From Datisca glomerata (taxonomy: Eukaryota; Streptophyta; Magnoliopsida; Cucurbitales; Datiscaceae), in NCBI GenBank assembly GCA_003255025.1, contig QANY01005678.1, positions 777,063 through 841,062 on the forward strand: 64,000 nucleotides of DNA, in the 5' to 3' direction. A model generated the notes under the pieces. It was not told where the DNA came from. It saw nothing but the letters and a program-made list of their open reading frames with translations, and did no database searches. Both the position numbers and the translations under genes were made by a program. This document shows positions 12,672 through 22,987 of this stretch, in pieces; positions within the stretch are counted from its first letter, which is position 1, and every line of letters starts with the position of its first letter.

Positions 12672-12881
12672 TTATATTTTTTTATGGTTAATCATAATCT
12701 TTTCGGGTAGTGGATGACTGACAGATATTACACTGTAGTCTTCCTTGACCCATTTAGATTTGAAAATTACATTAATATTTTTCTCATTAATATCTTCAAT
12801 ATAATCAACGAAAAATATGTCAAATCTAAATTCTTGCATGAATGCCTTCCATTTAGTAAGTATGATTTTTCTTTGATCCAT
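12672..12881 (-). pseudogene. Conserved pararetroviral segment, copy A
   Basis: A 69-codon frame containing TKWKAFMQEFRFDIFF. Its counterpart in copy B is at 16,633-16,821, clearly homologous but diverged, showing that both copies descend from the same region between movement protein and capsid. Function not recognised. Confidence 0.5.
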
Positions 12882-13152
12882 ATTATATGAATCTCTAAAC
12901 CTATTACGTCTATTGAGATTGGTTTAGTCATTATTATGTTGGGTTTGACCTTCCCAATCTGGTTTCTATTCTTAGCACAAGGTGTCTATATTCAAAACTA
13001 AGAATTGAGGATTAATAGGATGTAAGGTTCCTTAGAAATTTGATTTAGTGGATACCTCAGGTTCGTCAGATTGCTCAGACTTATTATCGAAGACAGGATG
13101 ACTAATTTGGGAACTCGTGGCTATGCCTTTAAGTCTTAAACTTTTTATTTTT

Positions 13153-13377
13153 TTATTTTTTTAATTCTTGTTCTAATTGTTGAATCCTAAGATCTTGATC
13201 ATTATTAATGAATGATCCAGAAATGAAATTCCTAGAGGTACTAGACTTACTATACTCCCTAAATTGAGGATTATTCTTATGATTAAAAATTTCATATTGT
13301 ATTTTAATTAGCAATTTGTTATGACTTCTACAACCTCCAATTAGGATCGCTCTTCTCCAACATATTTCTACAACCAC
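13153..13377 (-). pseudogene. Movement-protein edge fused to coiled region, copy A
   Basis: The N-terminal half of this 74-codon frame matches copy B at about 18,060-18,130 and the C-terminal half (DLRIQQLEQELKK, a short coiled coil) matches copy B at about 17,095-17,170. The roughly 0.9 kb between them in copy B is missing, so this is a deletion junction rather than a natural protein. Confidence 0.55.
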
Positions 13378-13630
13378 CCTACCATTGGGATTTATGACTC
13401 TAAGAGGTCTTATTGAGGTGCCTGAAGCTAACCAAATAGAAGACGATACGTCAGCCTCTAATAAATTAGATTCACAGATTAACCAACCACTTTGGCAGAA
13501 AGTGAGATTAAATAAAAGAATTAATCATGTAAGTAATTAGAAACGATAAAAGTAATAACCAGCCATAAAGGCAGTGAAGAACAATAATTATGCAGACAAA
13601 TAAAGTAAATAGTAAATACACCCTACCAAG

Positions 13631-13646
13631 TTTGGCTCTGATACCA
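13631..13646 (-). promoter_or_regulatory. Initiator tRNA-Met primer-binding site, first copy
   Basis: On the minus strand this reads TGGTATCAGAGCCAAA, the standard sequence complementary to the 3' end of plant initiator tRNA-Met that primes reverse transcription in caulimovirids and many LTR elements. Without LTRs nearby it supports a pararetroviral assignment. Confidence 0.75.
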
Positions 13647-13967
13647 AAAGGCGCAAAATTAATTATACTTATAAGAAAATTAAAGAGTATTAAGATGCAA
13701 GAATTAATCACAAAAATAGTAAAAACTGTATGAAGGTGTAAGATTAAAAACTTACACAAATAATAAAAAAATTGTTATTATTGTTTCTTAAATGCTTAGA
13801 AAAGTGGAGGAAGAAAGATTGTTTTGTTTTCAAAACAAGTTTCTCTCAAAATTGTTAGGAGTAGAAAACAAGTTCTAAGAAACAATTATTACAAAAACCA
13901 GCCATAATAGGCGGTGAACAGATTAATTATGCGGATAATTAAGTAAACAGTAAATCTCCCCACCAGG

Positions 13968-13983
13968 TTTGGCTTTGATACCA
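13968..13983 (-). promoter_or_regulatory. Initiator tRNA-Met primer-binding site, second copy
   Basis: Minus strand TGGTATCAAAGCCAAA: one base differs from the first copy at 13,631-13,646. It belongs to the tandem duplicate of the viral leader. Confidence 0.7.
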
Positions 13984-14861
13984 AAAGGCCGGAATCAAGT
14001 AGAATTATAAGGAAATTAAAGATGGGGTCTTAAGATGCAAGAATTAATCACAAAAATAGTAAAAATTGTATTAAGGTGTAAGATTAAAAACTTACACAAA
14101 CAGTAAAATTTATTGGCAACGATTAAATAGTGCTCCCGCTCACTATTTAACTTTGAAGGAAAAAGAAAAAGAAAGATTTACAAAAGAAGAGGAAGAAAGA
14201 TTGCTTTGTTTTCAAAACAAGTTTCTCTCAAAATTGTTAGGAGTGGAAAACAAGTTCTGAGAAACAAATAGGAGAGTGTTACCTATTTATATCCAAGTAA
14301 AGTAGAATTCACCAGAAATCTATCACTTACCTGAATTATTCTATTCTACAAAAGTAAAAATATTTTACATTTATACTTTTGTCTACTTTTGACTAAGAAT
14401 AGTAAAAAGCATAAATAGTTACCTATTTATTCGACAACTAGTACAATAATAACAGAAAGAGATAAATTACAAAGATTATATTGATAATTATTATCTCGAT
14501 CTTTGTGTCTTCATAACTGCTATGTCATTGTGACTGTATACCGAGGTCCTTGATAATTGCTATCTTGGTTAATTGTGGGAAGTCATCACTGTTATTATCT
14601 TGGATGCTGTGTCTTGGCTATTGATTGGAGAAGTTATTGTTGTTATTGATAATTGACTGTCTTAAAAATTATTATGACAGTTGCATTGTGCTGAGGTGTC
14701 ACCATGATACATCAATTATTTTAGTTTAATCTCATTCAAACATTGGCATTTTGCCAAGGACAAATTATTTTGTTCATTTACCACTGAGATCAATATTATT
14801 GAATGAGTCATTCAATTGCTAAGGAGTAACATTTCTGGATGATTGATCTTTTTGATTTAAT

Positions 14862-15309
14862 TTAGTGTCTTGACTCTGCAGATGATTCAGAGTCAGATTC
14901 ATTATTGTCTTCTAAAAGGAGAAGCATTTTTTGGATAACTTGTTTCTCCAATTTGGATTTTGGTTTGGTGGACTTTGATTTACCCTTTGAAGATGGTTCT
15001 GATTTCGTTATAGATACAGATTTGGATGGCTTAATTTGTGGATCTGGGTGAATGGACTCAATAATTTTTAATGGAGTTTGGATAAAGAGATTTGCTAGTC
15101 TCATAATGGGATGAACACTTACAAATTCATAATTGATTAATTTTATTTTTGACTTGACAAGTATTAGAAAGATGGCCACTTTGGTCACATTTAAAATACT
15201 TAATCTTACTTTTATCAAAGAATTTTTTTACTGAATTTTGTTCTAGAATAATTTTTATCCTTAGAGAAACTTTTGTCAAAATTATTATTCTTTGAAAAGT
15301 ATTGGTCAA
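14862..15309 (-). pseudogene. Zinc knuckle fused to C-terminal tail by deletion, copy B
   Basis: The frame 15,127-15,309 contains a damaged knuckle (FKCDQSGHLSNTC; the first cysteine is a tyrosine). Immediately after it the frame 14,862-15,218 carries the Lys/Ser-rich and LLLEDNNESDSESS tail that in copy A lies more than 3 kb further on. The two pieces meet near 15,100. Protease, reverse transcriptase and RNase H are therefore absent. Confidence 0.6.
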
Positions 15310-15429
15310 AATTTTGATGTCTATTTTTGTGGTATTGTCTCCTATGAGGCTTGTGAGACCTTCTAGGGCTTAAATGAGAATTTTTCCTATTTCTCTAGGA
15401 AGGAGCAATAGTGGATAAACCATACTGCT

Positions 15430-16210
15430 ACCAAAAATTACCTAATTCATATTTGACAGTTTTGTTTTTTAATTTATTTATTGAGTTTCATATCTATACA
15501 CATTCTTAGAATTTCTTTTTGTATTGTAATAATTATTGTACCGTAGGTAAGACTATCATAGTCTATGTTTCCTAGATCATTACTAAGGACAGTTCTAATT
15601 TTGTGTGTCAACAAATTGGGTAATCCATTAATAAATTTTTTTTTTTCAAAATGGTTGATTACTATCATCCATTGTCATTACTCTGGACAAAAATATATTT
15701 TTGTAAAGTGAAAATCACTTAGGGTTGGACACCTAAAATTGGTCAATTGATCATGGATACACTAAGTAACATTACTTGGTGTTCCAATGAAGTGTTCAAT
15801 TATTGTATAAAGAAATGTATTTATGGCATCAAGCATTGTTTCCTGACCGTCTCCAATAATTGTGACTCTTTTAGCATCAATCTTTACTGCTGAAAGGATT
15901 ATATTTTTTTATTCTTCCGTGAGATACTTTTCCAACCAGGAATGTAGCATTCCTGTGAATCCTATGACTAAGAGATTGATTACCTCATTATGAAATAAAT
16001 TGCGTGTGATAATGTAGTTGTTAGCTACCATTGCCATGTGCTGCAGTTTGTTGAGGACTTCCTATTTAGAAAGACCATCAATATTCCATTCGTATACTTT
16101 TTCTGCAGCCACAAAAAATTGATTAACTAAATAATTTTAAATAATTTGAATGTTAGGAGGAATAGGTTTTTTAGGCCATTTCCTTTCTAATTTATGAACT
16201 TTTAAATTCT
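15430..16210 (-). pseudogene. Pararetroviral capsid-like region, copy B
   Basis: Interrupted minus-strand frames, including 15,474-15,668, form a region placed between the conserved segment at 16,633-16,821 and the zinc knuckle, where caulimovirid capsid domains sit. Copy A lacks this block: the text before 16,355 and after 15,478 is adjacent in copy A near 12,410. Assignment rests mainly on position and on the downstream knuckle. Confidence 0.5.
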
Positions 16211-16632
16211 TAAATGTATCTTCAGTATTATTAATGTCTGAAGATTCGTGGACTATGGATGACTCATTGGTGAATTTTGACCTATGGCTTTCTGGTTCTG
16301 AACTACTGTCTTAATTAAGAACATTAACAAAAGAAGATGATTCAACAGGTTTATTCTTCAATTCTTGAAGCATTTTATCAATTTGTTTATTATGAGGAAC
16401 AATATTTAGAGTGGTTTTATCTGAAATATTTATTAAATATTTTTCTTTCAGGGATTCATTAGGTTTAGGTTCATTAAGAACATCGACCTTATTCTCAATT
16501 TTATTTAATTATTTACCTATTAAAACAAAACTTTGATTGGTATAATTGAGTTGTTCAACAACTTTTTTATTCAGTTCTTCTTCCATTGAAATCTTGAAAG
16601 GAGAAACAGTGATTAAAAAATTTTATGATTAA

Positions 16633-16821
16633 TTATGATTTTTCAAGTGGTAGATGACTAGCAGTCACCACACTGAAGTCTTCCTTGACCCATTTGAATT
16701 TGAAAATCACTTTAATATTCTTTTCATATATATCCTCCATATAATCAAGGAAAAACATGTCAAAACTGAATTTTTGCATGAATGTCTTCCGTTCACCAAA
16801 TATGATTTTTCTTTGATTCAT
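16633..16821 (-). pseudogene. Conserved pararetroviral segment, copy B
   Basis: Counterpart of 12,672-12,881 in copy A, sharing the FMQ-F-FD-FF pattern and downstream KWVKED. Unrecognised function; part of the decayed polyprotein. Confidence 0.5.
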
Positions 16822-17399
16822 ATTATATGAATCTCTGAATTTATTTCATCTTTTGAGATTGACTGGATCATTATTGTGCTGGTTTAGACCTTCCCTCAGG
16901 TTTGTATTCTTGGTTCATGGTTTCTAGATTTAGGACTAAGAGTTGTGGATTAACTTGGAAATCTAATTCAGTTTGTGCTTATGGTTTGTCAGATTGTTCA
17001 GACTTATTATCGAAGACTGGCTGACTAACTTGAAAACTTGTGGTTATGCCTTCAAGTCTCAATTTTTTTATTCTTAAATTTTTAATTCTTGTTCTAATTG
17101 TTGAATCCTAAGATCTTGATCATTATTAACATATGATCCAGAAAAAGATTTTCTAGGGGTACTAGACTGGCTATACTCTCTAATTTGAGAATTAGAACTA
17201 GAAATTTGAAATTAATTTTAATAGTACCATCCATGTACTGTTGGATGTCATCTATTTCTTCAATTGAGCGTTGTATTTGAGTAGGTTGGCTTTCATTGGT
17301 TAAAAGGTAATTTGTAGGCAATGTCATATCACACCACCTAATTATTTTAAGGACTCTAATATTGACATTACTTCGACTAGATTGTATCAACAATGTTTG

Positions 17400-18004
17400 A
17401 TTTTTTAGACTCTTATTGATGGGTTGGAAACTTATATTAGTTTTAGTAACTTTGTAATGTATTCTAAAAATTAAAGCTAGAGGTTAGGTACATTCTAAGA
17501 CTTGATAACCACTAGTTTTAATATTCAAAGTTAATGATTTTAGAATATGGGGTCTGCTAAACTAGCAGACAAATTTGAGAAATAATCAAAATGGATTGGA
17601 GCATTACAAAGTGGGAATTTAATTAATCATATGATACTATCATTAAAATTTATGAATCTTGCATCTCGTAAAGCTAACAAGACAAAGGTATTTAAGCCTC
17701 TCCTTGTGAGTATTTTAACTCCAATCTCGAGTAAACCAAAATGAAAGAAATTATATCATTCTTCAATGTGATATTTAATTGCATTAGAAGGAAATAATTG
17801 ACAAGTTTCATGCTCTTTCCCAAGAGCATATATTTTTTTAATTATTTTTATATGATGTTGAGACTTGAAAGAAGCAACCGACCATGTTGATTTATAAATA
17901 TCTTTATTAGAGATTTTGGGTATATTCCATACCCTATGATCTATTTGATCATCTGCAAGGTACCCAAAATGTTCTTCATTTATTATGTCTTGTATTGTGG
18001 TCAT
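17400..18004 (-). pseudogene. Pararetroviral movement-protein region, copy B
   Basis: The frame 17,756-18,004 (containing ISNKDIYKSTWSVASFKSQ) and the following text to about 17,640 have the appearance of the 30K-type cell-to-cell movement domain of caulimovirids. A stop at the end of the first frame and frame changes after it show decay. It precedes the coiled region (17,094-17,200) as in the family. In copy A nearly all of it is deleted. Confidence 0.5.
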
Positions 18005-18363
18005 TGTAGACTTATTGCTACTAGAAGAATTACTTCTAAATAATCTACTCCTCGTACAAATAACTAAATTATTCTTATTGTTGAAAATTTCATACTGTAT
18101 TTTGATTGATAATTTACTATGACTTCTACAACTTCTTACTAGGTTGACTCTTCACCATTTTTCCCCTACCATCAAGATTTACGTATCTAAGAGGTCTTAT
18201 TGCGGTGCCTGAAGCTAAGTAAATAGAAGTTGATACGACAGCCTCTGGTAAACCAGATTCATAGATTAAATAATCAAATATTTACAGAGAAATACTCAAG
18301 CATAAAAATAACTAACCACTTGGGCGGAGAGTGAAATTATGCAAAAGCAATTATTCAGGTAGT

Positions 18364-18955
18364 CTCTCATTGCACCATGTGTCATTTTTTGTTAGCTCTA
18401 ATTTTGCCACATGCCATTGTACATTTAATTAGCAATTTGATATTAATGATGTAAATAAATACTAGTTAATAACATAATTATTATTTACAAATGAATTATT
18501 AATATAGATAAAAAATTTCACTTCCCATTAGAAAATGTTTTTAGTTTTGTTATTGAGTCTCTTATCTCAAAATTCATATTTTCATCAATTTCTCTACTAA
18601 TAAATAGCTAATAATTGCTTGCGATACTTTCATAAATAAAATATTTAACAAGTGCTATATTTTTATTTCAATTTATTGGATTATATATTTTAACTACTTT
18701 TCCTATACTTTAAATTTTAGTTTCTTAAAAGGCTTCTCGATTTTGCATATATATTTTATGTTTAAAATAAAGTATTTTCGTAATAAAACTTTTAATATCG
18801 ATAGACAAAAGAATTATCAATTTATCATCAAGTTTTTCAAATAAAATCTTTCGATATTTATATCAATTAAATTTTAAGATCAAATATTTTTAATTACACT
18901 ATTTTATTTTAATTTTTTCAATCACGTGCAGAGCACGGGCATTCTACTTGTATAT
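18364..18955 (+). mobile_element. Helitron-like non-autonomous insertion
   Basis: The left end starts TCTCTCATTGCACCATGTGTCA. The right end has a short hairpin CGTGC-AGA-GCACG (about 18,927-18,939) followed by GGCATTCTACTTGT, resembling the hairpin plus CTRR end of Helitrons but with a mutated terminus. The interior is AT-rich with no ORF. It truncates the upstream end of viral copy B. No target duplication is expected for Helitrons, so the boundaries are soft. Confidence 0.4.
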
Positions 18956-18959
18956 TATA

Positions 18960-19115
18960 AATTTTGTTTAACAAATATTGTTTTGATCTAGTGATAATGA
19001 TTGTGTATAGTAAGGGATATGTCAAAAGTTCAAACTTCAATACAAACACAATTAATTATTTTTTAAGATGTATAAGCAATTGAGCTTTGACTGCTTGCTT
19101 TAATACAAGGTAAGC
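18960..19115 (+). repeat. Dispersed SINE-like repeat, copy 1
   Basis: This block matches 32,873-32,995 in the same orientation, ending TGCTTGC in both. It contains GTCAAAAGTTCAAACTTCAATA, similar to the B box of tRNA-derived SINEs, and an AGTGATAATGATTGTGTATAG stretch where an A box would lie. Divergence is high and no poly(A) is present, so the SINE assignment is tentative; the repetition itself is clear. Confidence 0.45.
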
Positions 19116-19259
19116 AGTTGAAGCTCAACTGCTTATTTTTTAAAGGTTAATATCATAGAACACATTTGCATTACCCCAAAATCAACTCACTCCTCTAATT
19201 TCTCATCATAATTAACGCATGAACTTTCTTCGTCCATCACTTTACTCCCCATGACCGTT

Positions 19260-20336
19260 AACTGACTGTTAAATGAGCACACGCATTGCACATGCCTATT
19301 TTTTTTAATTTTACATCTTTCTTCAACCTTATAAGTTGCCCATCTCCTATTGTTTCATCCAAAAAATCAGTCACATATTGCATCTCATCTTCACTGATTT
19401 GTTAGTTTTTTAAGAAATTCTTCTCAATTTTCAACAATTGTTTGGGTTTAGTTTACTTAAGATTCGATTTCATTTGGTTATTGCGGTTTGATGTATAAAG
19501 TTATTAAAAACATGTGTAGATCTTTTGATCATAGAGATATATTCATTTTTCAATCGTAAAAGCATTTCTCATCATGATGTATTAGAGAAAGAGCATTTTT
19601 CAATTATATGTTATTTTCAACGGATGTATAACATAATTGATATTTAACTGTCATATCATATCCTTCAACAAAATAATTGCAATATCTATAACAAAATAAT
19701 TGATAGACTTTCAACAGAATAATTGGATAATTGTCATATCCACATGCAGTATCATACATTTTTCATCTACTACAAAATAATTTTAATAGGGCATCCTTTC
19801 AATCTACCATATGATATTCTTCAAAATATAGTTCACAATAAGGACATTCTAAATTGATCAACTCCTTCCTCTTCCTCTCCTCTATGTTATAATTGTGAGA
19901 TAACCGTTGTACATCATGACTAGATTGAGTTTTTGTACCATATATAAGAACACAATTTAGCAAAAACAATAGTAAATCAGTCTCAATTCCCCACAATTCA
20001 GCACAAAACAGTCCAATTCAGCACAAAACAGTCTCAATTTCAGCATAAAAACAGTTCAAAAAGCAGCACAAAATTCAGCAGCAAACAGTCTCATTCCAGG
20101 CACAAAACAGTAGTAAAACAGCTCAAAATTCAGCAGCAAAACAGTCCCATTCCAGGCACAAAATAGTAGCAAAACAGGGAAAAAATAGCAGTCAAACGGC
20201 AGCAAAAAACAGTAGTCAAACAGTAGTCAAACAGTAGCAAAAATGCAATTACTTACTTGAGATTCTCTTTGTGATACTCTTAGGGATAACCTTTAAACCT
20301 AAGTTGAACTTTGGGGTGCACTTTGGACCTACAGAA
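19260..20336. other. Non-coding interior of the MULE-like region
   Basis: No supported gene. The last part (about 19,985-20,250) is an irregular low-complexity repeat based on CAGCACAAAACAGT / CAGCAAAACAGTAG, with a dozen or so imperfect units of 10-25 bp. The rest is AT-rich. Confidence 0.5.
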
Positions 20337-20582
20337 TGTGAAAATCCGTGATCTTGTGCCTGATTTCTTAAATCAGTTGCTTAAATTTTGTTTATCTAGT
20401 TTCCTAGAATAGAGTAATTTAGTTTCCTTTTTTAATATCACTGAGTATTACTTTTTTGCCCATATTTAGATTACTAGATTAGTGGGATATTTAGTTGCTT
20501 GATTTGAGGAAATGATGTCCTCCATTCTCTTTACCTTGTACACACCATTCAAAATATAGAAAAATATTCAAGAATTTCTACA
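20337..20582 (+). repeat. Copia 1 5' LTR
   Basis: 246 bp, TG...CA ends. Aligns along its full length with 30,006-30,258; the main difference is a short TATATAATTA-type insertion in the 3' copy near 30,200 and a handful of substitutions, so the insertion is not recent. Confidence 0.9.
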
Positions 20583-20597
20583 TGGTATCAGAGCCCT
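20583..20597 (+). promoter_or_regulatory. Copia 1 primer-binding site
   Basis: TGGTATCAGAGCCCT directly abuts the 5' LTR, matching the 3' end of initiator tRNA-Met, as in most plant copia elements. Confidence 0.88.
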
Positions 20598-20640
20598 AAA
20601 TTCAACTCTGTAGCATTTTTTCGGTGACCAGAAATTCATC

Positions 20641-21883
20641 ATGTCCACGGAAAAATACACGGGAAAAGACTTCACTTTATCCGAAGCTACTTCGGGTTCT
20701 TCAAGTACTCATGGCCTCACAGATAGCTCTCCACTTCCCATTACTGGGCACAAACTAAATGGGAATAATTACCTTTAATGGTCACAGTTCATCATGATGT
20801 ATATCTGTGAAAAAAGGAAGGATGAATACCTCATTGGTGAAATCAATGTTCCAGAGGTAGAAGATTCTAAATTCAGACTCTGGAAGACAGGAAACAATAT
20901 GGTATTGTCCTGGTTGGTCAATTCCCTGACCAATGAAATAGGGGAAAATTTCTTGCTCTATAGCATGACTCATGAGATATGGGAGGCTGCAAAAGAATTC
21001 TATTCAAGCAAAGAAAATACGTTAGCAATATTCGAGATAGAAACCACCCTTCACGATCTCCATCAAAGAGATATGTCAGTCACACAATTCTACAATACTC
21101 TCACTCGGCAGTGGCAGCAACTAGACGTACTTGAAGATCATAAATAGGCTGCCCAATTGACACGAAGAAGTTCAAAGAATTTGTGTAGAGGAAAAGGATT
21201 ATAAGTTCGGAAAATGACAGGAAAAGACATCTTACGGGGTGAAGTTGCAAAAATGACCGAAAATTTTTTTATCTACAAAAATGGTTGAAATATGACCGTG
21301 ATAAATAATTTATTTACCAAAATTAAACAATGGCAAATACATTACTTACCATATTTTCAGCCATTTTTGCAATTAAAACATTTTCTCGACATTTTTGCAA
21401 CTTGAGCTAGGAAATGGACCATTTTGCAGTTCTCCCAAATAAGTTCATGTTGGGAGTTGATAAAATTTAGATGAGGTCCGAGGAAGAATACTAGGTACAA
21501 AACCTTTGCCAAACATCCTAGAAGTCTTCTTCGAGGTACGTAGAGAAGAGAGTAGGAAGAAAGTAATGATGGGAGAGTCAGCCATCCTTCCTAACTCAAA
21601 TAACTCATCAGCTCTGGCAGCCCGAGAGGTCCAAAACTCAAACTATGACAATCGGCAAAAGAAGGGAAGACCATGGTGTGACCACTACCGAAAACCAGGC
21701 CACATCCGAGAGACTTGCTGGAAAATCCATAATAAACTTATAGATTGGAAACCTTCAAGATCTGCTTGTGACAAAGAACTTCATGGAAACTACGTGGCTG
21801 CTGAAGAAGGATCTTCTACCTCCACAGAATCCAGTTCTTTCATCGAGGAACAACGTGAAACACTTCTAAAGATGTTCTCATAA
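20641..21883 (+). pseudogene. Copia 1 gag
   Basis: Capsid-like nucleic-acid packaging protein. Begins at ATG 20,641 (MSTEKYTGKDF). The UBN2/retrotran_gag region contains the usual KLNGNNYL-WSQ motif with an in-frame TAA between L and W, then reads through to a stop at 21,148. It resumes after the MITE at about 21,447 (KVMMGESAI...). The zinc knuckle at about 21,680-21,720 reads CDHYRKPGHIRETC; the second cysteine is a tyrosine, so the CCHC is damaged. The frame 21,506-21,883 ends the gag region. Confidence 0.82.
21209..21438. mobile_element. 230-bp MITE inserted in Copia 1 gag
   Basis: The gag text is interrupted exactly between two copies of ATAAGTTC (21,201-21,208 and 21,439-21,446), an 8-bp duplication that may extend to 9 with one mismatch. 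The insert has imperfect inverted ends of about 60 bp sharing AAGTTGCAAAAATG. Removing it rejoins the gag frame context. It is AT-rich without an ORF; MULE- or hAT-derived MITE are both possible. Confidence 0.8.
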
Positions 21884-21894
21884 CAAACATCTAC

Positions 21895-22987
21895 TCAGAA
21901 TACCATTGGAACGGGATCTTTGGCACACAAAGATAATTGTTTAAGTGCTCTCACTGTTAAGTCAGAAAACATAAATACATGGATAGTCGATTCTGGTGCT
22001 TCTGGTCATATGACAAGAGACACCTCTCTTTTCTAGATATACAACCCATGTCAAGAAAATCTTACTATAAAAATAGTTGATGAATCAATTTTTAAAGTCG
22101 CTGGAACATGTTCTATCATTATTTCAAAGGACATAACTTTAAATTTTGTTCTCCATGTTCCAAATCTGGACTGTAATCTTGTATCAGTAAGAAAATTTAC
22201 TCAAGGACTTAATTGTGTTGTTAATTTTTTCTTGAATTTGTGTGAATTTCAGGTTCTGGATTCGGGAAGGACGATTGGCAGTGCTAGGATGCGCTCGGGT
22301 CTTTATCTACTCAAGGAAGATGCACCGCCTAGAAGACAAACTCACAATGCAGTATGTGTTGAGTCTAAATAAAAGTTTAGATTCAGTTTCTAATAAGGAT
22401 AGTGCTGTCATGTTATGGCACTATCATCTAGGTTATCCTAATTTCATATATATTCGAAAACTGTTTTCATCTTTGTTTATGAATTAAATTCTAAAATTAT
22501 TTCAATGTGAGGTGTGTCAATTTTCAAAACATGTTCGTAATTCTTACTACTTTCAACCTTACAAAGCATCTCATCTCATCCTTTCTCAATGATTCATAGT
22601 GATGTGTGGGGGCCATCTAGAATAAAAAATATCACTGATACTAGATGGTTTGTATCTTTTGTAGATGATCACACCAGAATTACGTGGTTATTTCTCATGA
22701 AAGAAAACTCTGAAGTCGGGCAAAATTTTAGAAATTTTAACACTATGATTCAAACCCCATTCCAACCGAAATTACAAGTGTTAAAACTGACAATGCAAAA
22801 GAGTATTTTGAGACATCTTTTGGAGACTATCTTAACGGTCAAGGAATTGTTCATCAAAGTTCTTATGTCGACACACATCAGCAAAATGAGGTGGCAGAAA
22901 GAAAAAAATAGACATATTCTAGAAGTTGCTTGTTCTCTTATGTTCACCACACATGTTCCAAAAAATTTCTGGGGAAAGTTTTTCCAG
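21895..22987 (+). pseudogene. Copia 1 protease, GAG-pre-integrase and integrase start, first unit
   Basis: The aspartic protease motif DSGASGHMT lies at about 21,988-22,015, followed by a stop within a few residues. GAG-pre-integrase (LWHYHLGYPN, about 22,415-22,440) and the integrase N-terminus (MIHSDVWGPSRIKN, 22,589 on) follow. The frame 22,589-23,038 includes FVDDHTRITWLFLMKE, the first catalytic aspartate region. The integrase then breaks off and the text returns to the protease end at about 22,988, the start of a second tandem unit. Confidence 0.8.

Larger units (their letters stand above)
13528..14265 (-). repeat. Tandem duplication of the viral primer-binding/leader region
   Basis: Two copies of a unit of about 340-380 bp (about 13,540-13,885 and 13,890-14,265) share the GTAAACAGTAAAT block, the primer site, the AAGATGCAAGAATTAATCAC block and the purine-rich block ending near CAAAATTGTTAGGAGT. 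The second copy has an extra insertion of about 60 bp near 14,115-14,185. This duplicates the leader within copy A. Confidence 0.75.
8259..14270 (-). mobile_element. Endogenous pararetrovirus (Caulimoviridae), copy A, deleted
   Basis: Minus-strand remnant of an endogenous plant DNA pararetrovirus. In order on the minus strand: duplicated primer-binding/leader region (14,270-13,520), a short N-terminal remnant, a zinc-knuckle region (about 12,100), aspartic protease-like region (about 11,350), reverse transcriptase fragment (about 10,900-10,480), further polyprotein and a Ser/Asp-rich tail (about 8,700-9,060). No long terminal repeats flank it. Instead its ends match copy B, with 8,259-8,440 matching 14,335-14,520, as in tandem arrays of integrated circular genomes. 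Compared with copy B it lacks about 0.9 kb of the movement-protein core and about 0.9 kb of the capsid core. Every reading frame is interrupted. Genus is uncertain; florendovirus- or solendovirus-like relatives are possible. Confidence 0.72.
14271..18363 (-). mobile_element. Endogenous pararetrovirus (Caulimoviridae), copy B, deleted
   Basis: Second tandem minus-strand copy. Moving along the minus strand it has a movement-protein region (18,004 to about 17,400), a coiled region (17,094-17,200), a capsid-like region (about 16,200-15,430), a zinc knuckle (about 15,190) and then jumps straight to the C-terminal Ser/Asp-rich tail (15,060-14,860). About 3 kb holding protease, reverse transcriptase and RNase H in copy A is absent. 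Its upstream end, where a primer site would be expected, is cut off by the Helitron-like sequence at 18,364. All frames are interrupted. Confidence 0.7.

Noticed and set aside
8259..18363. Ty3/gypsy LTR retrotransposon as the source of the zinc-knuckle and reverse transcriptase frames
   Set aside because: No flanking LTRs, a movement-protein-like region, tandem head-to-tail copies and a tRNA-Met primer site without an adjacent LTR fit an endogenous caulimovirid better. A reverse transcriptase phylogeny would settle it.
19799..19996. 65-codon minus-strand frame
   Set aside because: No motif, no conservation and AT-rich surroundings inside the MULE-like region.
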